Source: Prinia subflava
Taxonomy: Eukaryota > Chordata > Aves > Passeriformes > Cisticolidae
Assembly (NCBI RefSeq): GCF_021018805.1
Contig: NC_086247.1
Location: forward strand, 119,199,094-119,263,093
Reading direction: 5' to 3'
Length of the DNA stretch: 64,000 nt
Positions 47,838-61,984 of the stretch are shown one piece after another. A program made the position numbers and the translations under genes. The notes under the pieces are model-generated. The model saw only the letters and a program-made list of their open reading frames with translations. It was not told the DNA's origin and did no database searches. Numbering within the stretch: the first letter of the stretch is position 1; every line of letters begins with the position of its first letter.

Positions 47838-48521
47838 TCACAGAGCCACAGAATGGTTGGGGTTGGAAGGCACCTGTGGAGGGCGTGTGATCCAAACCCC
47901 TTCTCAAGCATGGCCACCTATAACCATGTCCAGACAGCTCCTGAGTATCTCCAAGGATGGAGACACCACAACCCCACTGGGCAACGTTTGCCAGTGTTTG
48001 GTCACCCTCACAGGAGGAGGTGTTTCCTGATGTTCTGACAGAGCCTCCTGTGTTTCATTTTTGTGCCCATCACCACTGGTAATGGTGCCACTGAAAAGAA
48101 CATGCTTTGTTCTCTTTTTTTGTTCTCTTTGCAGCCTCTCTTCAGATATTTATAGACGTTGATAAGATCTCCCTGAACCTTCTCTTCTCCAGGTTGAACA
48201 GTCCCAGCTCGCCCAGCCTTTCCTGACAGGAGAGATCCTCCAGCCCTGCCATGCCTCTGTGGCCCTTGATAAGAATCTCTCCAGTGTGTCCATAACTCTC
48301 TCACACGGGGAGCCCAGCACTGGGCACAGCAATCCAGTTGTGCCTCATCAGAACTGATGCAGAGGGAAGAATCACCTCTCCCCTGACCTGCTGGCAATGC
48401 TGCTCCTAACTGTAGCCCAGGATCCCACCAGCCACCTTCAAGAGAAGGGTACACTGCTGGCTCATTTTGAACCTGGGGCCACCAGAACCCCCAGGTCCTT
48501 TTCTGCCAAGCAGTTCTCCAG
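47838..48521 (-). mobile_element. CR1 retrotransposon, 3' part
   Basis: In reverse complement this matches CR1 from the end of the reverse-transcriptase frame through the 3' region. Recognisable pieces on the plus strand are GAATGGTTGGGGTTGGAAGGC at the 3' end, then CTCCAAGGATGGAGACACCACAACC, CTGGGCAAC.TTTGCCAGTG, GATCTCCCTGAACCTTCTCTTCTCCAGG and CCCCCAGGTCCTTTTCTGCC. It is diverged, with small insertions such as the T-rich stretch near 48110-48130. The 148-codon frame 48008-48454 is an out-of-frame reading of this element and not a host gene. It lies in the same orientation as CHN2. Confidence 0.93.
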
Positions 48522-51500
48522 GTGGGTGGTTCTTGGCATACACTGATGATGGAGACTAAAGTGAAAGTGTAATAAGGGGGCTTCTTTAGGGCATATCAGT
48601 TATTTTCTGACACATAAAACATACATCCATTCTTTAGTTTCCACTCTGCAATTAAAAAAAACACCAGTTACAGAAGCTCATTTTCTCCTTATCTGATCCC
48701 CTACTGGCTAATCTTGTCCTGGTGAAGGGCTGGTTTAACTCATTTTTCCCCTCTCAACAATTAACATATACACATACAAAACTATGTCACTTTGCAGTCA
48801 TTTTGCAAACTGCTATAAATTGGCACATTTTTCTATGTTTGATGGCACTCATTTGGCATATACTTTGGACATCAGGATGGCTTCCATTACATGTGGTAAC
48901 TACCCCTACAGGCACATCTGACCACACTAAGAAAGAATATTCTTATTTTTAAAGTTGCAAATAATCATACTGTCAAAGAAGTCCCCCACTCTAACTCCTG
49001 AAAAATCACTACCGTGAAGAGCAAAATTAGCTCTTTTGCAGTGAATAATTAGCAATGAGGCAGTTGAAATATTTCAGCAGTCAAAAACTCTTTTTAATGT
49101 TTCATTCAGAACTCCATGGAGGAGTGAGCAGTTGCCAGCTTTATCACCAAACTTTCTCATCACAAATATGTGGACAGCTAAAATATGGGATGAGACTTCA
49201 GTTCTTGTCTTAATGAGGAACTTTAGCTTTCAGCATAAGGTACTGAAATGATCAAACTGTTTACTTGCAACACGGTTTATAATTGGTGTATTAATTCAGA
49301 TGATGGGAGCTTCCCACTGTGCTGTTCTCCCCTAAAAAAAAAAAAGAAAAATCAGCAAGTGTGTAATTTAAATGTCAGAAAAAGCTCACAAAAAAGGGGT
49401 GGAGTTCTCTCTCGCACAGCAATTAGACCGAAACTGTAAGCTTTTAATAACCACAATATAAAGTGACAGCTATTTTCTATCTTTTCCTTTTGCCTACCAC
49501 AAACTTGCTATTAGAAGCCACTGCTCTGAAGGTAGCTCATATAGCCAGTTCCACCAATCAGGGTCATGCCAAATTGTGCTCTCTCCTGCTTTTGCTTCAG
49601 ATTTTAAAATTGTATCTTTCCACTAATACACAGGTGGTCAGTCCCTGGTTACTTTTGTTTAATGCAGGTGTCTGTTTTACTAAAATGCAGGTGAAAGATC
49701 AGGAAAATAGGTAAAATTAATAATTTAGAAGAGCTACCAAGTATCAAATAAAATATGAGCTTGAAGTAAGAGAGTTATTAAGGACACACTTCAACAGATC
49801 ACAGGAGATGTGAATTTTTTAAATTCACAGCTAAACTTGTAGAATAAAATTATAAGGAGCTATGTTCTGCGGTTGGTGAGTGGTGTTCAGCCAGCTATGA
49901 CCATTAGATTGGAGCAATATCCCATTAATTAAAAAATCTGCCTCTCTGTTCTGCACAGATTTAAAGATAATTAAAAACATTGAAAAATATAACTTTAAAA
50001 TTGGAAATTGAGAAAGAATAATCAGAGTTCTCAATAGGAATAGGAGAAGTGAAAAAGGGAGGGGTATCTGTACAGTTCTAGTTTTCAAACTCTCTTTAGG
50101 AGTCTAGTCTTTCCAAGGGCCCAAAAAATAGAATCAAACAAGCTCTTCCAGAGTGCTTAAATCCAAGAAGCTGACAGGGATCTAAGTAAGCTGATAAAAG
50201 TAATCCCAATGCTTTAAATATTTCCTGGGAAATATGCAAGATTTAAGAGTGCAGAGGAGTAATCACTCTACCTAATCTTAGATAGGTAGGTCCTTTTAAA
50301 TCACACTGAATCTATTGCCCCTGGATGGCATTTAAGAACATCCATAATCTAAGTATTCTGAAAAGTTTCTTCGTCCCAGAGCAATAATAAAGAATTTCCT
50401 TATATAGATTATTAAAGATTTGTCTAAAAACTAGAAAGGTAGACAATGAAAAATCATCAAAAATATCTGCATCCTTCATTGTCAAAAAAGCTGTTGTAGT
50501 TATTAGCTGCCATTAAATTTAATGTGGTCCCTAAAAATTACACCTAAATGATTGTTACCATTCTAGTTTTAACACTAAGGCCAGTGTAATTAAAATCAAA
50601 CACAGTCATTTTCACCTTTTCATATTTTTAACCTATAAACCGAGGCATCAAGGCATTAAAATGAGACCAACAGAGCTCTGCCTAACTGAGAGATTGGACA
50701 TATTTTTAGGAATAAACACAAGTTAAATCACATCACATTAGCAGACCTATCTTACACAGATATACTTCAGCTTGTAACTAATGACCAGCTAGCTCCTGGC
50801 TGAAAATCAAAACCAGATAATCAGCTGGCATATCTGAGCATAGTTCTGCTGCAGTAATTTTATCACTGTACAGGATATGGTAATGCATTTCCAGTCATTT
50901 ACTTACTGCATCCTAAAACTCACCCCCCACAACCTTCCAGCCAATGATCCCTGGACTCAACAAAGCAGTTCAGGCATGGTAGGAAAGATCATATAACAGA
51001 AATAACCACAAGAATGCCAAAAAATGGTCACCATGAAGTATTTCCATTACAGCACTTACATAGAAGTATTGCCAGCACATTCACAGTTCCAGAAACTCAC
51101 TCATACATTGACATGATACCCCTTTATCTGGCTTATCAAAGGGGTCAGCACATTCCCTGAAAACTTACTAACCTTTAGCAAAGTCCAAACCATTGCTTTG
51201 GTAACTCTTTTATTTTTGACATGAGTCATTTTATCATCTCTCTGAGCAAGGGTGCAAATGTTTGTCTGTTCAAGGATGTGAGGTGGCCCTAGTCCTGCAG
51301 CTGACTGTGGAGGCTGTCCATCAGCTTTTAGAGATCATCCCCATCTGATCCATGTAGTCCTGCACTCGCCCCACTCTGGATACAAAAATATAAGTATTTC
51401 CAAAGACTGAAACTGCATACTCAGAATGAAATGGAAATCCAGTAATTCATCTTACTCAACAAAGCCATGGGAATCAGAGATTTTACACTGGCAGTTTCCA

Positions 51501-52502
51501 AAAACCACAAAATGTGTTGTATCCAGCACAGGGGCTACACATATTCCAGGGACCTTAATGAACTCTGTGGCCTAAAAACACCTTCAAGCCTTGGACATCA
51601 GACATGAGAACTATCCTGTCATCCTGAGCAGGCCTAATGATCTGCAGAAGAGTAAAAGCTTAGGAAATAATTAGATTTCACTTTGTCTTGCTTTACAGGT
51701 CCTGCAGTATTTGCATCTATACATCTATAACATGAAAAACAGGAAAAACACCACCCACTTGCAAAGGATATTTATCATTCCCACAGCTCTTGGATGAAAC
51801 TTGGAATAAACGGGACTCCTAGGATAAGAGGCAACACTGTACCCAAATAGTTCCCCTGTTAGAAAAACATGCCACTATTAATCACATTCTTTGCTGGGCA
51901 GTTTTATGTATCAGCTATGTTCAAGGCCAACTCAGTTATTATTTTATGTGAAGTTAGTCTCTGAATCTTCAAATTATCTCTTCTAAGAAAATAGTTTGGG
52001 TGAAGGTCAGCTGTTGCTGAGGCACTCACCTTCTCACCAAGCATGTAGGCTGGACAAACACTTCACACTGTGTTCTGTTCTATCATCACCCACCATTTAA
52101 CTGCTCTCTGCAACAGATGTTCCTGCCCTTACTACTTTGGATAAATACTAGAGAAATGTTGACCTTCTTAAAATCCAGTTCCACGATAGTACGTTTACAC
52201 TGACAAGAATCTTATGTCTTAGAAAGATCCATGTAACTACGCCTTCTTCTCTGCAATTTTAGCCATAAATAATTACTACCAGTATTTAAAATACTATCAT
52301 GGATTATTTGGCCTCAGAAGAATATGGTTTATGTATTGTTTCCTTACTTGGATAAGGAAATTTTATTGCCTTGTGGAAGTCTATAATTCTTCCAAGAGCT
52401 TTTTACTACAGCCTGGCACTTTGACAGTTGATAATGAGTTCTTACAGTATTACATATTTACAAAATACCTTGTGTGAAACACTATAAAATTTAAAACACA
52501 CT

Positions 52503-52664
52503 TCAGTCTTCCACAAGTTTTATCAAACTAACCAACAGGTCTGTGCAAAATGTCCTGATGCCTGGGCACAGGTGAGACAACTCCTCTTTGGCAACCTGCA
52601 ATGTTGATAGTATTTTCTCCAGAGAAACTTTGGCCAGTGGTGTGTCTGATGAGGCCAACCCCAT
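52503..52664 (-). pseudogene. Unrecognised coding-like fragment
   Basis: A 53-codon frame from an ATG to TGA, starting MGLASSDTPLAKVSLEKILS and ending LLVSLIKLVED, has an amphipathic helical, protein-like composition. Longer open frames of 121 and 115 codons overlap it on the minus and plus strands (52523-52948), so stops are scarce here in several frames. An in-frame TAG lies just upstream. I do not recognise a family. It may be a relic of a processed gene or transposon, or chance. Confidence 0.15.
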
Positions 52665-55600
52665 GTCTCTCTAGCATTTTCATTGTCAAATTTAAACAGT
52701 TCCAAACAGGTGCTCATAGGACAACTGTACAGGTGTCTCCAGTGGCATCGAGTGAGAGGGCAGAATTTAGCTACCCACAATGTACAAAGGAAGGTGCAAC
52801 TGCAGCCTGGATAATACCCCAGTTTCCTACTTTGCAAAAAAGATGCAGACAGCACAAGGATACCATATTTAACTGTCCTAGAACTCACGAAATTTCTTTA
52901 CATGGTATAAGTAAATCAAATAGAGTGGAAGCAGTAATTCCTATATAAAAATGGATTTTGCTTCTGTGTAATCAGAGATAGGCTGGTTATTTTTACATAA
53001 ATAAATTACAAAGGAAGGAGAAAGCACAAAGCACAATTTTTCTCACTACCTTTTCTGGAGTTGTTCTTCACCCTTGTGAAAAATAACAAATAAAATTTGT
53101 TTCCTATCCCACTCATCTTACAGAAAGACTCAGAAGATGGTAAAGCTAGTCCTTAAAAGCACATCCATCAGGTCTTCGATCATAAAATCAGTCAGTAAGG
53201 AAAAAGATACCCTCTTCTATCCTATTATTTTTAAAAATATACACAATTGCCACAATTCTGACAAAATCCTCTAACTCATCCCCCTGAAACACTTTGTGTA
53301 AAGACAATCAATTATGAATAATGTTTTGGCACAACAGGATTTAATATATTTCATTGCAAAGGCTTAGGGAAAAAAGCAATAGTCATCAAAAGTTTTGCAA
53401 ATGTATTTGCTGTAAGCTTCCAGCAGGTAAATAATAAACAATATTCAATATAATACCATTAAGCAAGTACACTTTCTACTGTGATTTATACCCTGAGTGG
53501 TAAAGTTAAGACATCAAATATCCTCCTTTTTTTTCCTGTCGGCCAAAATCAGCAGCTGATCTATATGATGCCACACAGTCTTCCCTTTAAACGGCAAATG
53601 AGTCAGAATTCTTTAAATGCCATAGCATAACCACAGCCTTGCTGATGAAACCTGGCCAAATGCAAGGCAGAATTACAGAAAGCTGTTTTGTCTTTGTGCC
53701 CAAGCTCCCAGGGCTCACATGGACGTGCCAGTGCTCTGGCAATACCTGTGGGCACAAAGAAGAAGCTTTCCGTCAATTGCTTCCCAGTAATGAAACCATG
53801 GAGAGCTTTGTTCTTCTGATAACACACTGATATTCATCCAAGCAAGGTTCACGTTCAAGCATTTCATTACTCCTGAAGGACAAACGTGTGTCTACATGCT
53901 TAGAGACTCAAAACTGACTAATGTTTCTCTGGAGCACAGAGGGGAGAACAAAACAAACTCAAGCCTTTCCTTTGGAAAGATGTGGCAAATGTTCAAAGCA
54001 CAATGATGCCATTTTTTTAAGCCAAGGGGAAGAGTTGGTGCTGAGCAAGAAGTGCAAGTCTTAGTAGCAACCACTGCTCTGCAGTTCTGCTCTCATCCCA
54101 GGAGACACGAAAGCTGGGTAAAAAGATGAGCTAATTCACTCATGTCCAACATCATGAGAGCTTGGATGGGTATTTCATCTTGGAAATACACCAATACATG
54201 TGTATCTTTTTCAAAAAGGTTTTTCCTGCTCTTCCTGAATGTTCGTTGTATCATACAGGAAAGCCTGTCAGAGCTTGTCAGATCATTCTAGTGGCAAACC
54301 TCCCAAAATACAGATTTCCTTGAGAGCCCTGAGGATAAGGTTGCTGGTTGTCTGTGAGTTTATTGGCAACATCAGTTGTAAGTAATGACTGAGACAGTGT
54401 GCTGCCCAACAACTCACTCCAAAGGAAGCTGAGGTTTTGCCAGATTTTTTGCTTAATTTCATCAACATTATTTGATGCTCACAAGGGAGATAGCAACTGT
54501 GTCAGCTTTGTGCACCAAGAACTATAAAAATACTCAACAGCTGTAAAATACACACTTATTTTAAACTTTTACTTCTTGGTCTTATTATTTTCAAGGATGG
54601 TTAAAGATATACCAATCTGAGAGAGTAAATATGCCTGCTTATGACAGCAGAAAATAGACCTGAATATTAAAAAGAAACATATCTCAAGAGGCAAGGGCAG
54701 TGAGACTTAAATCCAATTTGCAAGATAAAAGCTAACCAGACCACTTACTATTGCCATCTGATAGCATCCAATATTGCTTGAAATTCATTAATAGGCTAGG
54801 TAATGTAAGTACAGTGCATGTATACAAATTTAATTCTATTAATTTCTACATTAGAAACATCTAGTGAAAGAGGAGGAGAATAATTACAAGGCAGTCTTAC
54901 CAATCTGTGGAAAAGGCATAGAAAAACCAGTCTAAACCTCAAAAGAATAATTATCCCATGAGACTTCCACCTCCTGGGAGTGCCCATTATTGTTCTAGGA
55001 GAACATAAAACTGACAGCTATTCAGAAAGACCTCCAGAGCAATTTCGGCTTAGCTCTACTGCTTATCTTACCTTGTCATCTTTTCAGGATATCTACAAGC
55101 TTCCAGCTAACTTACCAATTTTGTATTTTATTTTTACAAGCAAGCAATAAATGCTTCTTTTATAGCATATACTTTTCTTAACAGTGTAAATGTTGGAAAA
55201 ATGCTTATGCATCTTAAATAAAAGGTCATTCAAATTTAAACAGCTTTATAGAGTAATAATATTTCAGTTAGATCTGCCTACTAACTGCTGATTGCTTAGT
55301 CAGATTAGGTGGAACTCCAAATGAAAGAGAAGCAAAGCATTTTATTATCATAAAGTATTTCCATTATGGCATCATTTGGAACCCAAAATCAGGTTGGGTG
55401 TTAGGTCCAACTGCTAACAAGTACAGTTTAAAAATAAAACACAGCAGTCACTGACCTAAAAGTGCTTGTGATTATAGCGTGTGGCAAGCATCCAACAGAT
55501 AAAAGGAAAAGAGATGGAAAAGGAATAGGGCAACAAGAGTGCTGTCCATGTCAGCCGTAAGTACCAGCCACAGCATCCTCCCTTAACTATTAAGAGAGTA

Positions 55601-58600
55601 GTTTAGTCTGAATGTAATGAAAAGATAACTAGAAAATAGAAGATGATGTTGGTAAAAAAAATTAGGCCGCACGAAGCATCACATAAATACACTAGCAATA
55701 ACTTAGGATAAGCTGATTTATTATTACATGAGAGAAGTTTGCTTATAAATGTTGATAAAAATGGTGGAGATTTAGTTTCTTCTGAGAGCACAAGGAAAAA
55801 TAACCTCAATACATTTATGTTACCTTTTTATAGAAGTGACACATCACATAAATAATAGAATTATTTTGGATCAAGGTTTTATAATAACCTATCTCTACTG
55901 AAGAGTGAATTATTTCAAGGCAAACTGAAGCTCACCCTGGGTATATCCTTCCCTGCTTAAGCTGCAATGGAGAACAGGGGCTGACTTCATTGTATTTTCA
56001 AAGACATGCCTATAGCCTACTGCTCAGCAATTTGATTTCAGTGCATCATTTCATCTGATGCCAGTCAATTTACTTACACTGCTGCTGTGCAAATTGTGGT
56101 CCAGAGTCCCCAAATGGTAAACATTTTCGACTGATAAATGCTTCTTTTCTGAACCTAATTCATTGTCTAGAAGAACCACATTTCCTCCCAGCTTCTCACT
56201 CATTAGGGTCCAAGACTCAGTCCCTGGTGGAATGAGGAGGCCAGATTTGAGAGCAGTCATGTGTATCTGATGAGGTCCACAAGGCACCCGATTGGTGCCA
56301 TTAGTCATTGAAAATCAGGAGAATGCCAAGTTCTGCCGCAGGCAATTTACGATGACATAACCCTTGGATGGGAGGAGACGTGAAATGTGAGCTTCCATCA
56401 AGCAACCCAGTGGCTGTACACAAAAGTACTGGGAGAATATTAACATGAGGTGGTCCTTCATGATCATGAGCTGCAAATCACACGTCCCCAAGAAATGCAT
56501 TGCAGGCACTTCTAATACAGCAGGAGAGCCTTGTACAAATGCTGTCCCCAAAACACTCACTTGAAAATGCTTCAGTGTTTTTATAACAACAAGAGAAACA
56601 ACTGATTAGGTGCCAAAATGGTTGATACCATCTCTGAAGAAAGGCTTTGCAGCTCTTATGTTTTCTCTTAAAACAGTTTCAACTTTAAGTTGCAATGTCC
56701 TTCAAAGTACAAGTGTCTTTTTGTACTGGTTCCAACAAGGATTTCAGAGCTGAGCCCTGACTGTTCCTGCTGTTCTACAGAAGTGTTATTTTTTGCGTAT
56801 CCTAGAATGGTGCACTATATTCCTGCACTATGTATTCTGCATCTCAATTATTACACTTATTGTCTTCTAGACAATAGGTAACAAATCCTTGCATGGTTTA
56901 CTTAAGTGCCATAAAATATGTATTAGTTTAAAATCTATCAAAAAGTGAACTTAGATGGGAATAAAGTAGCATAATTAGTACTGAAGAAACATCTCCTAAG
57001 AGATAAAAAATAAATGCAGCCTACAACTGAGACCTCCATGATGTTTCAACTCAATAAAAAAAACTTATATCAGAGGTTGTCAAACTTTGATTTATAGAAC
57101 TTACAACTGCTCCATTGATTACAGTAGGGTGAGAGTGATTTATTTCAGCCAAAGAGCTGACCAGAGTTATATATAAGCATTGTGAACTTAGAAATCCCAG
57201 TGGTCGTGGTGTTAAACTGCAGATGGTTCTCATGTTCTTTTGGTAAGCTCAGTACCAGTGACTGCAATAGATTCTACTTACCTTTACTAATTATAATAAT
57301 TTTATTCATGCACTATATAATGCTAACCAGAGCCTACCACTCTCATTACCCCTTACACTCCAGGACTCCTGTCACTTATCTTTGCATGTCCAGGTCTACA
57401 GGAGTACTGTCCTCTGACAGAATTTGCATGCATTGCTAAAGCAGTAAAGATTAAAAGCACCTATGGAACTACAGCAGTCTGTTCACTGAACTATATACTG
57501 CATAAACACAGATTCCACCAATCACTGAAAGAAGTGTCCAGCCTGATGGAAAAAAAGCAAACAGTTATTGAAAACCTTTTTAAAAGCTAACCTAAAAATT
57601 ACCAAGATCCCAAAAGAGAAGCAGTATCAAACAATTTTTGACTGAAATCCATTTTAAGTCCAATTCCTTCATCCTTAAATATTGGCAAGATAACCTTATT
57701 TTAGAACAGAAAGCTGAACCTTTACTTATAATCAAAGTAAAAGGCAGCACACCTGACCAAACACCAGTGCTCTACAATCAGATTCTGAAATGGATGTGTT
57801 TGCAATGATTATCCTAATATAGATAAAAAGCTTACTGAAGTCCAACCTTTTTTTTCTGAATATTCTCATATACATTTACCAGTATATATAGACATAGATT
57901 TTTCTACCATATCTATTTATTATTATTTGGTCTTTATTTTTACCTATGAATCAGTGTACTACATCCCTGTCACATCCCCTGCTCATTTCAACTCTTTTGA
58001 TCCCTTATAGTTTCACTGGATTTTTCATAATATATAAATCACTAAGTTTTCTTCCCTCTTTGCACTGACTTTCAAAATAAATGTAAAAGTTTTACGAATT
58101 TTTTGTTCAGACTTTCATGGGTCCAGCTAGACAAAAGACAAACCACTCACAGACTTCAGGGATGTAAGAGGAGGGAACAACTTGACATCTAGAAATTATA
58201 AAGAATGGTTTGCCATTAAAGGACAGTACTCAATCTTCAGACCCGGAGTTCAATTTCTAACTCTTCCAAATGCTCCCTGTGTTATGCTCCAACTGCCATA
58301 AGAGGGAGAAAAACTTCTGCTCTCTGAACTTTCCTGGGAAAGGAGCCACCTTACCCCAAGTCTTGTGCACCAGCAGAATCCCTGTTCAGATCTGGCCTTT
58401 ATACATCATAACAAAATGAGCCATAAATACATCTGCTACCTCAAATAACAGGACACATTTCAAAAACAAGCAGCTCTCTACAGCAGAAAAACAGATAGAG
58501 AGGGAGACTGAAGTAAACAAATCCAGTCTTCAATGCAAAGTTCAGCAGACTGGATATTTCTAATCTGATAAAAATAACCCTGTGGTGCTGCAGTGCTCAA

Positions 58601-58849
58601 ATCAGTGCACAGAAATCCGTGGCAGCAGTTGAGAGCATCATTGAAGAGGGGCACGGGGAAGGAAACTGCTGTTGTGTTATGAATCAAAATGTGTCTCAGG
58701 AGCTTTCATTCAACATTCCTGAACAGAGATCTCCACAGCAGTGAGCAAAAGCTGGATTCTCTTCCTCCACTCTGTTTTTATCTGCAACTCTGTCACGGTA
58801 GAGGAAGTAGGAACTTGAGGGTGTGGGTGTGGAAGGAAATCAAGAAGGA

Positions 58850-59058
58850 GCTTGAGCTGGGACAGAGTTGGTTTTCCTCCTTCGTAGCTTGTACAGTGCT
58901 GTTTTGGATTTAGGATGAGAATAATGTAGATAATAATGTTGATAACACACTGATGTCCAAAACTGGCCAAAGGGATATTTCCCACTACAGAATATCATGC
59001 TCAGTATGTAAACTGGGAGGAACTGGCAAGGAGCTGCCAGTGACTGGTGGCACGTTTC
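58850..59058 (+). mobile_element. Degraded, internally deleted LTR fragment (avian ERVL-like)
   Basis: AGCTGGGACAGAG, TACAGTGCTG..TTTTGGATTT and GATAACACACTGATG match the 5' part of the same broad class of bird LTR as the solo copy at 28192. AACTGGCCAAAGGGATATT and CATGCTCAGTATGTAAACTGGG match its TATA region. The middle part is missing between about 58945 and 58955. No clean 3' end or target-site duplication was found, and the sequence to about 59500 is not clearly LTR. It is older and more diverged than the copy at 28192. Confidence 0.65.
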
Positions 59059-60603
59059 AAGAAGTGATGGCTCCACACCATCTGGCCCAAAGCACAGCAG
59101 GAGGGTGAGCTGGAGAGAAGGAAAACAGCTCAGAAAACCACCTGCCTTGATTCCTTGCCCTCACTGTGGCCCTGTGAGAGGAGCTGCCTGTCTGTGTGGG
59201 CTGGCCATGTGCAGTGTAGAAACATCTGCTGGATCACACCTGCATCTACCAGCTACCCTCTAACCAAGTGCTTTAATGTGGTTTTGGCTCTCTTGTACAA
59301 CTTGTTCTGGACAAAAAGAGCAGGTCAGGTTAGACAAACCTGCTGCTGAATACTTATCTCTATTTCTTTATTTATTTTTAGTACCACAATGGGCCTTGGT
59401 GGGCACCACTGCCTTTGGGGCTCATCTCATAAGTGCTTCTGCATGCTGGACTGGTCCCATCTCAGCATCTCCTTCTGAGGGCCTACAGTTCTGACTGCTG
59501 AGGTGAGTATTTTCAGCCAGCAGCTTCACTACGTCAAACAATTACTATCACTCTGAGCGCTCTTTTCATTATCCAAACATTTCTCTACACTCTTTTATGC
59601 TGAAACCACAATTTCTACTTAATAGAACAGCAATTAACTTGAAATACTTGGCTTTATACTGCAATGCATCACTCTTTCCCAACCTGATACGCTAATAAAA
59701 ATTGTATGCTAACATAATGTATAAAATATCATCTCTGATTTTAAACTAAACCAAAATTTATCGGCTCCAGCAGTGCAATACTGATCTACCCAATGAATAT
59801 TAATGTAATAACTTAGGTAGCAGACTCTTATGACATCAGGGAACTAAATCAGAGTGAAGCAGAGTGTACAATGCACTGAAGAAAATCTCAGTTTTTCTGT
59901 TTCAATAGAATTTCAATTCTACTCAAACCTGAATGCAGGTCTAGACTGAAAAGTAAACTTGAAATAATAAGGTATTTTTTCCTACCTGTCAGCTCTCATA
60001 CACCATAAAATATTCCACTGACCCCGCCCCAGTAAACAAAATAATTGGCAATCCTGCAAGCAACAGTCCCAAGTTCCTTCATTTTTCTAAGGCACCATTA
60101 GCAATTATAGGATGCTGGCAGGACAAATTGCATTCTCAGTTATATCTCTACAACCCACCTCTCTCCTGCTTATGTTCTTAATCCTTACCCACTTCCACTG
60201 AAAATGCAAATCTTTTCAATTATGACTGTACGGATAATGGTACAACATTATTGCAGTAAAAATCCCCATTTACCTCAACAGTGCTTAAACTCCAAGCCTT
60301 GCACTGGCAAGGATAAATATAAATTAACTGCAATGTTTAAATGCTTAGGCTAATATTGAGCAACCACCACCCAAAACCAAGAGAGCAAACAGCACTGCTA
60401 AACTCCATAAGGAGTTACACCCATCCATTTCATCTGGAAAAGGAAGCTGATGCAATGCAAGATGACATGAGAAAGTGATGATTGATTTGTTCCTCATGAA
60501 TAACAAAGTACTCCCTAACTCCACAAAGAAGCAGATAAGTGCAGGAAGTAACTGAGGTACTGAAACAAAAGTTACCAGCAAACAAAAAACAAAACACATC
60601 CCC

Positions 60604-60632
60604 GCCCCCCCCCCCAAAAAAAAAAAAAAAAA
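60604..60632. repeat. Poly-C/poly-A tract
   Basis: A run of C (60605-60615) followed directly by about 17 A. On the minus strand it reads poly-T then poly-G, producing the Phe/Gly-rich start of the open frames at 60345-60636. Such tracts are often mis-sequenced. Confidence 0.85.
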
Positions 60633-61060
60633 TCACAAACAGCTGTACAGCTCAGATGTCTTCAGATTTCAAGTAGTGCACTTTTTTTTTTTCTGTTCAA
60701 ACTGGACATGTTCTACATTACCCACATCTAAAACTTATTGTAATATATCCAATTCCAACTCTATTCATTATTCATTTACTGATTTGGAATTTCACCTTGC
60801 AAACAAGCTGTTATTGAAAATCTTTCGAGAAGTGTCTCTTGTGACCTTTGAGATATCTTCTTAAAAGAAACATTTTTCTGAAACACAATTGTGCAGCAGA
60901 CCTTGCACACTGATGTCTCTTTGAGTAAACTTAATTAAGGTAAAAGTCAGCTGCTCCTTTGTTACTTTGATACTAGAAAAGACCCCAGGAATAAGCCATT
61001 TCAGGTTGAATAAGAAATACAATTAGTGAAATAGTGGATATTTGAGCTGCCATTAATGCA

Positions 61061-61181
61061 TTAGAAAACACATCCACTCAAAGTTTTGACTCAAAAAGCT
61101 TTCACAACATTATTTATCTATTCATCCTATTGACAAATTGTAATTACCAGTAAAATGTACTAGAAAACACATTCACTCAAA
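61061..61181. repeat. 22-bp direct repeat 99 bp apart
   Basis: TTAGAAAACACATCCACTCAAA (61061-61082) and CTAGAAAACACATTCACTCAAA (61160-61181) match at 20 of 22 positions. Confidence 0.8.
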
Positions 61182-61984
61182 CTAAATATGTACAAGAGAA
61201 AGTCTAAAGTATCAAGATGTAAAAGTCATGAGAACAAAGAGGTGGCAATACTAAGGCAAGACAAACTGCCTGTCTCAGCCGACACAGTTTCCAAAAAATG
61301 TGAGAGCAGGACAACCAAACTGAAGGACATTTCTTCCCACATGTCACCATCAGAGCTCTGTCACACCCACTCCCTTTGAAGTGCTTTGGACATAAACAAT
61401 TCCATGCATACATCAGTATCCACACAGAAAAAACATGGGCAAAGTTTTACGTACGCATTGCTTTACCTTAACTTTAAAATAGAGATTGTATCAAGATTGT
61501 ACCATTATGTGGACTCTGAAGTAAAAAATAGACAGGTTCACTTCCTATATTTCAACTTTATGACACTTTAACTGCACTGAATTAAAAAATGGCAGCACTG
61601 TAGTGTAACTGGAAAAGTATTATGTTGAACCAGAACAATTCCTCTGAACAACATGGCCATTTACAGCACTATCCCAATATAATACATATTTATAATAGAG
61701 TGCCTGCTGAGATAAATTAGTCATACTGCAAATAGCCATCAGGGATATGGAAAGTAATAGTTTCTCATGCCCTGTTACATGTGTACAAAAGCAAGTGACT
61801 GCAATGATGTAAATATTCAGATGGTATCTTCGGCAGGCACTCCTCTGCCCTGGAGGGAGAGCGACAGGAACACCGTCTGTGCACCCACAGCTTCCATGAG
61901 CATCCAAGGTGCAGGCACAGTCCTCGCCAACAAGCAGCTCTGCTGGGCAAAAAGGCACCAGGAAGGAGGATAAACACACTCTCT

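Noticed and set aside
48008..48454. 148-codon minus-strand frame
   Set aside because: It is an out-of-frame reading through the CR1 copy at 47838-48521.
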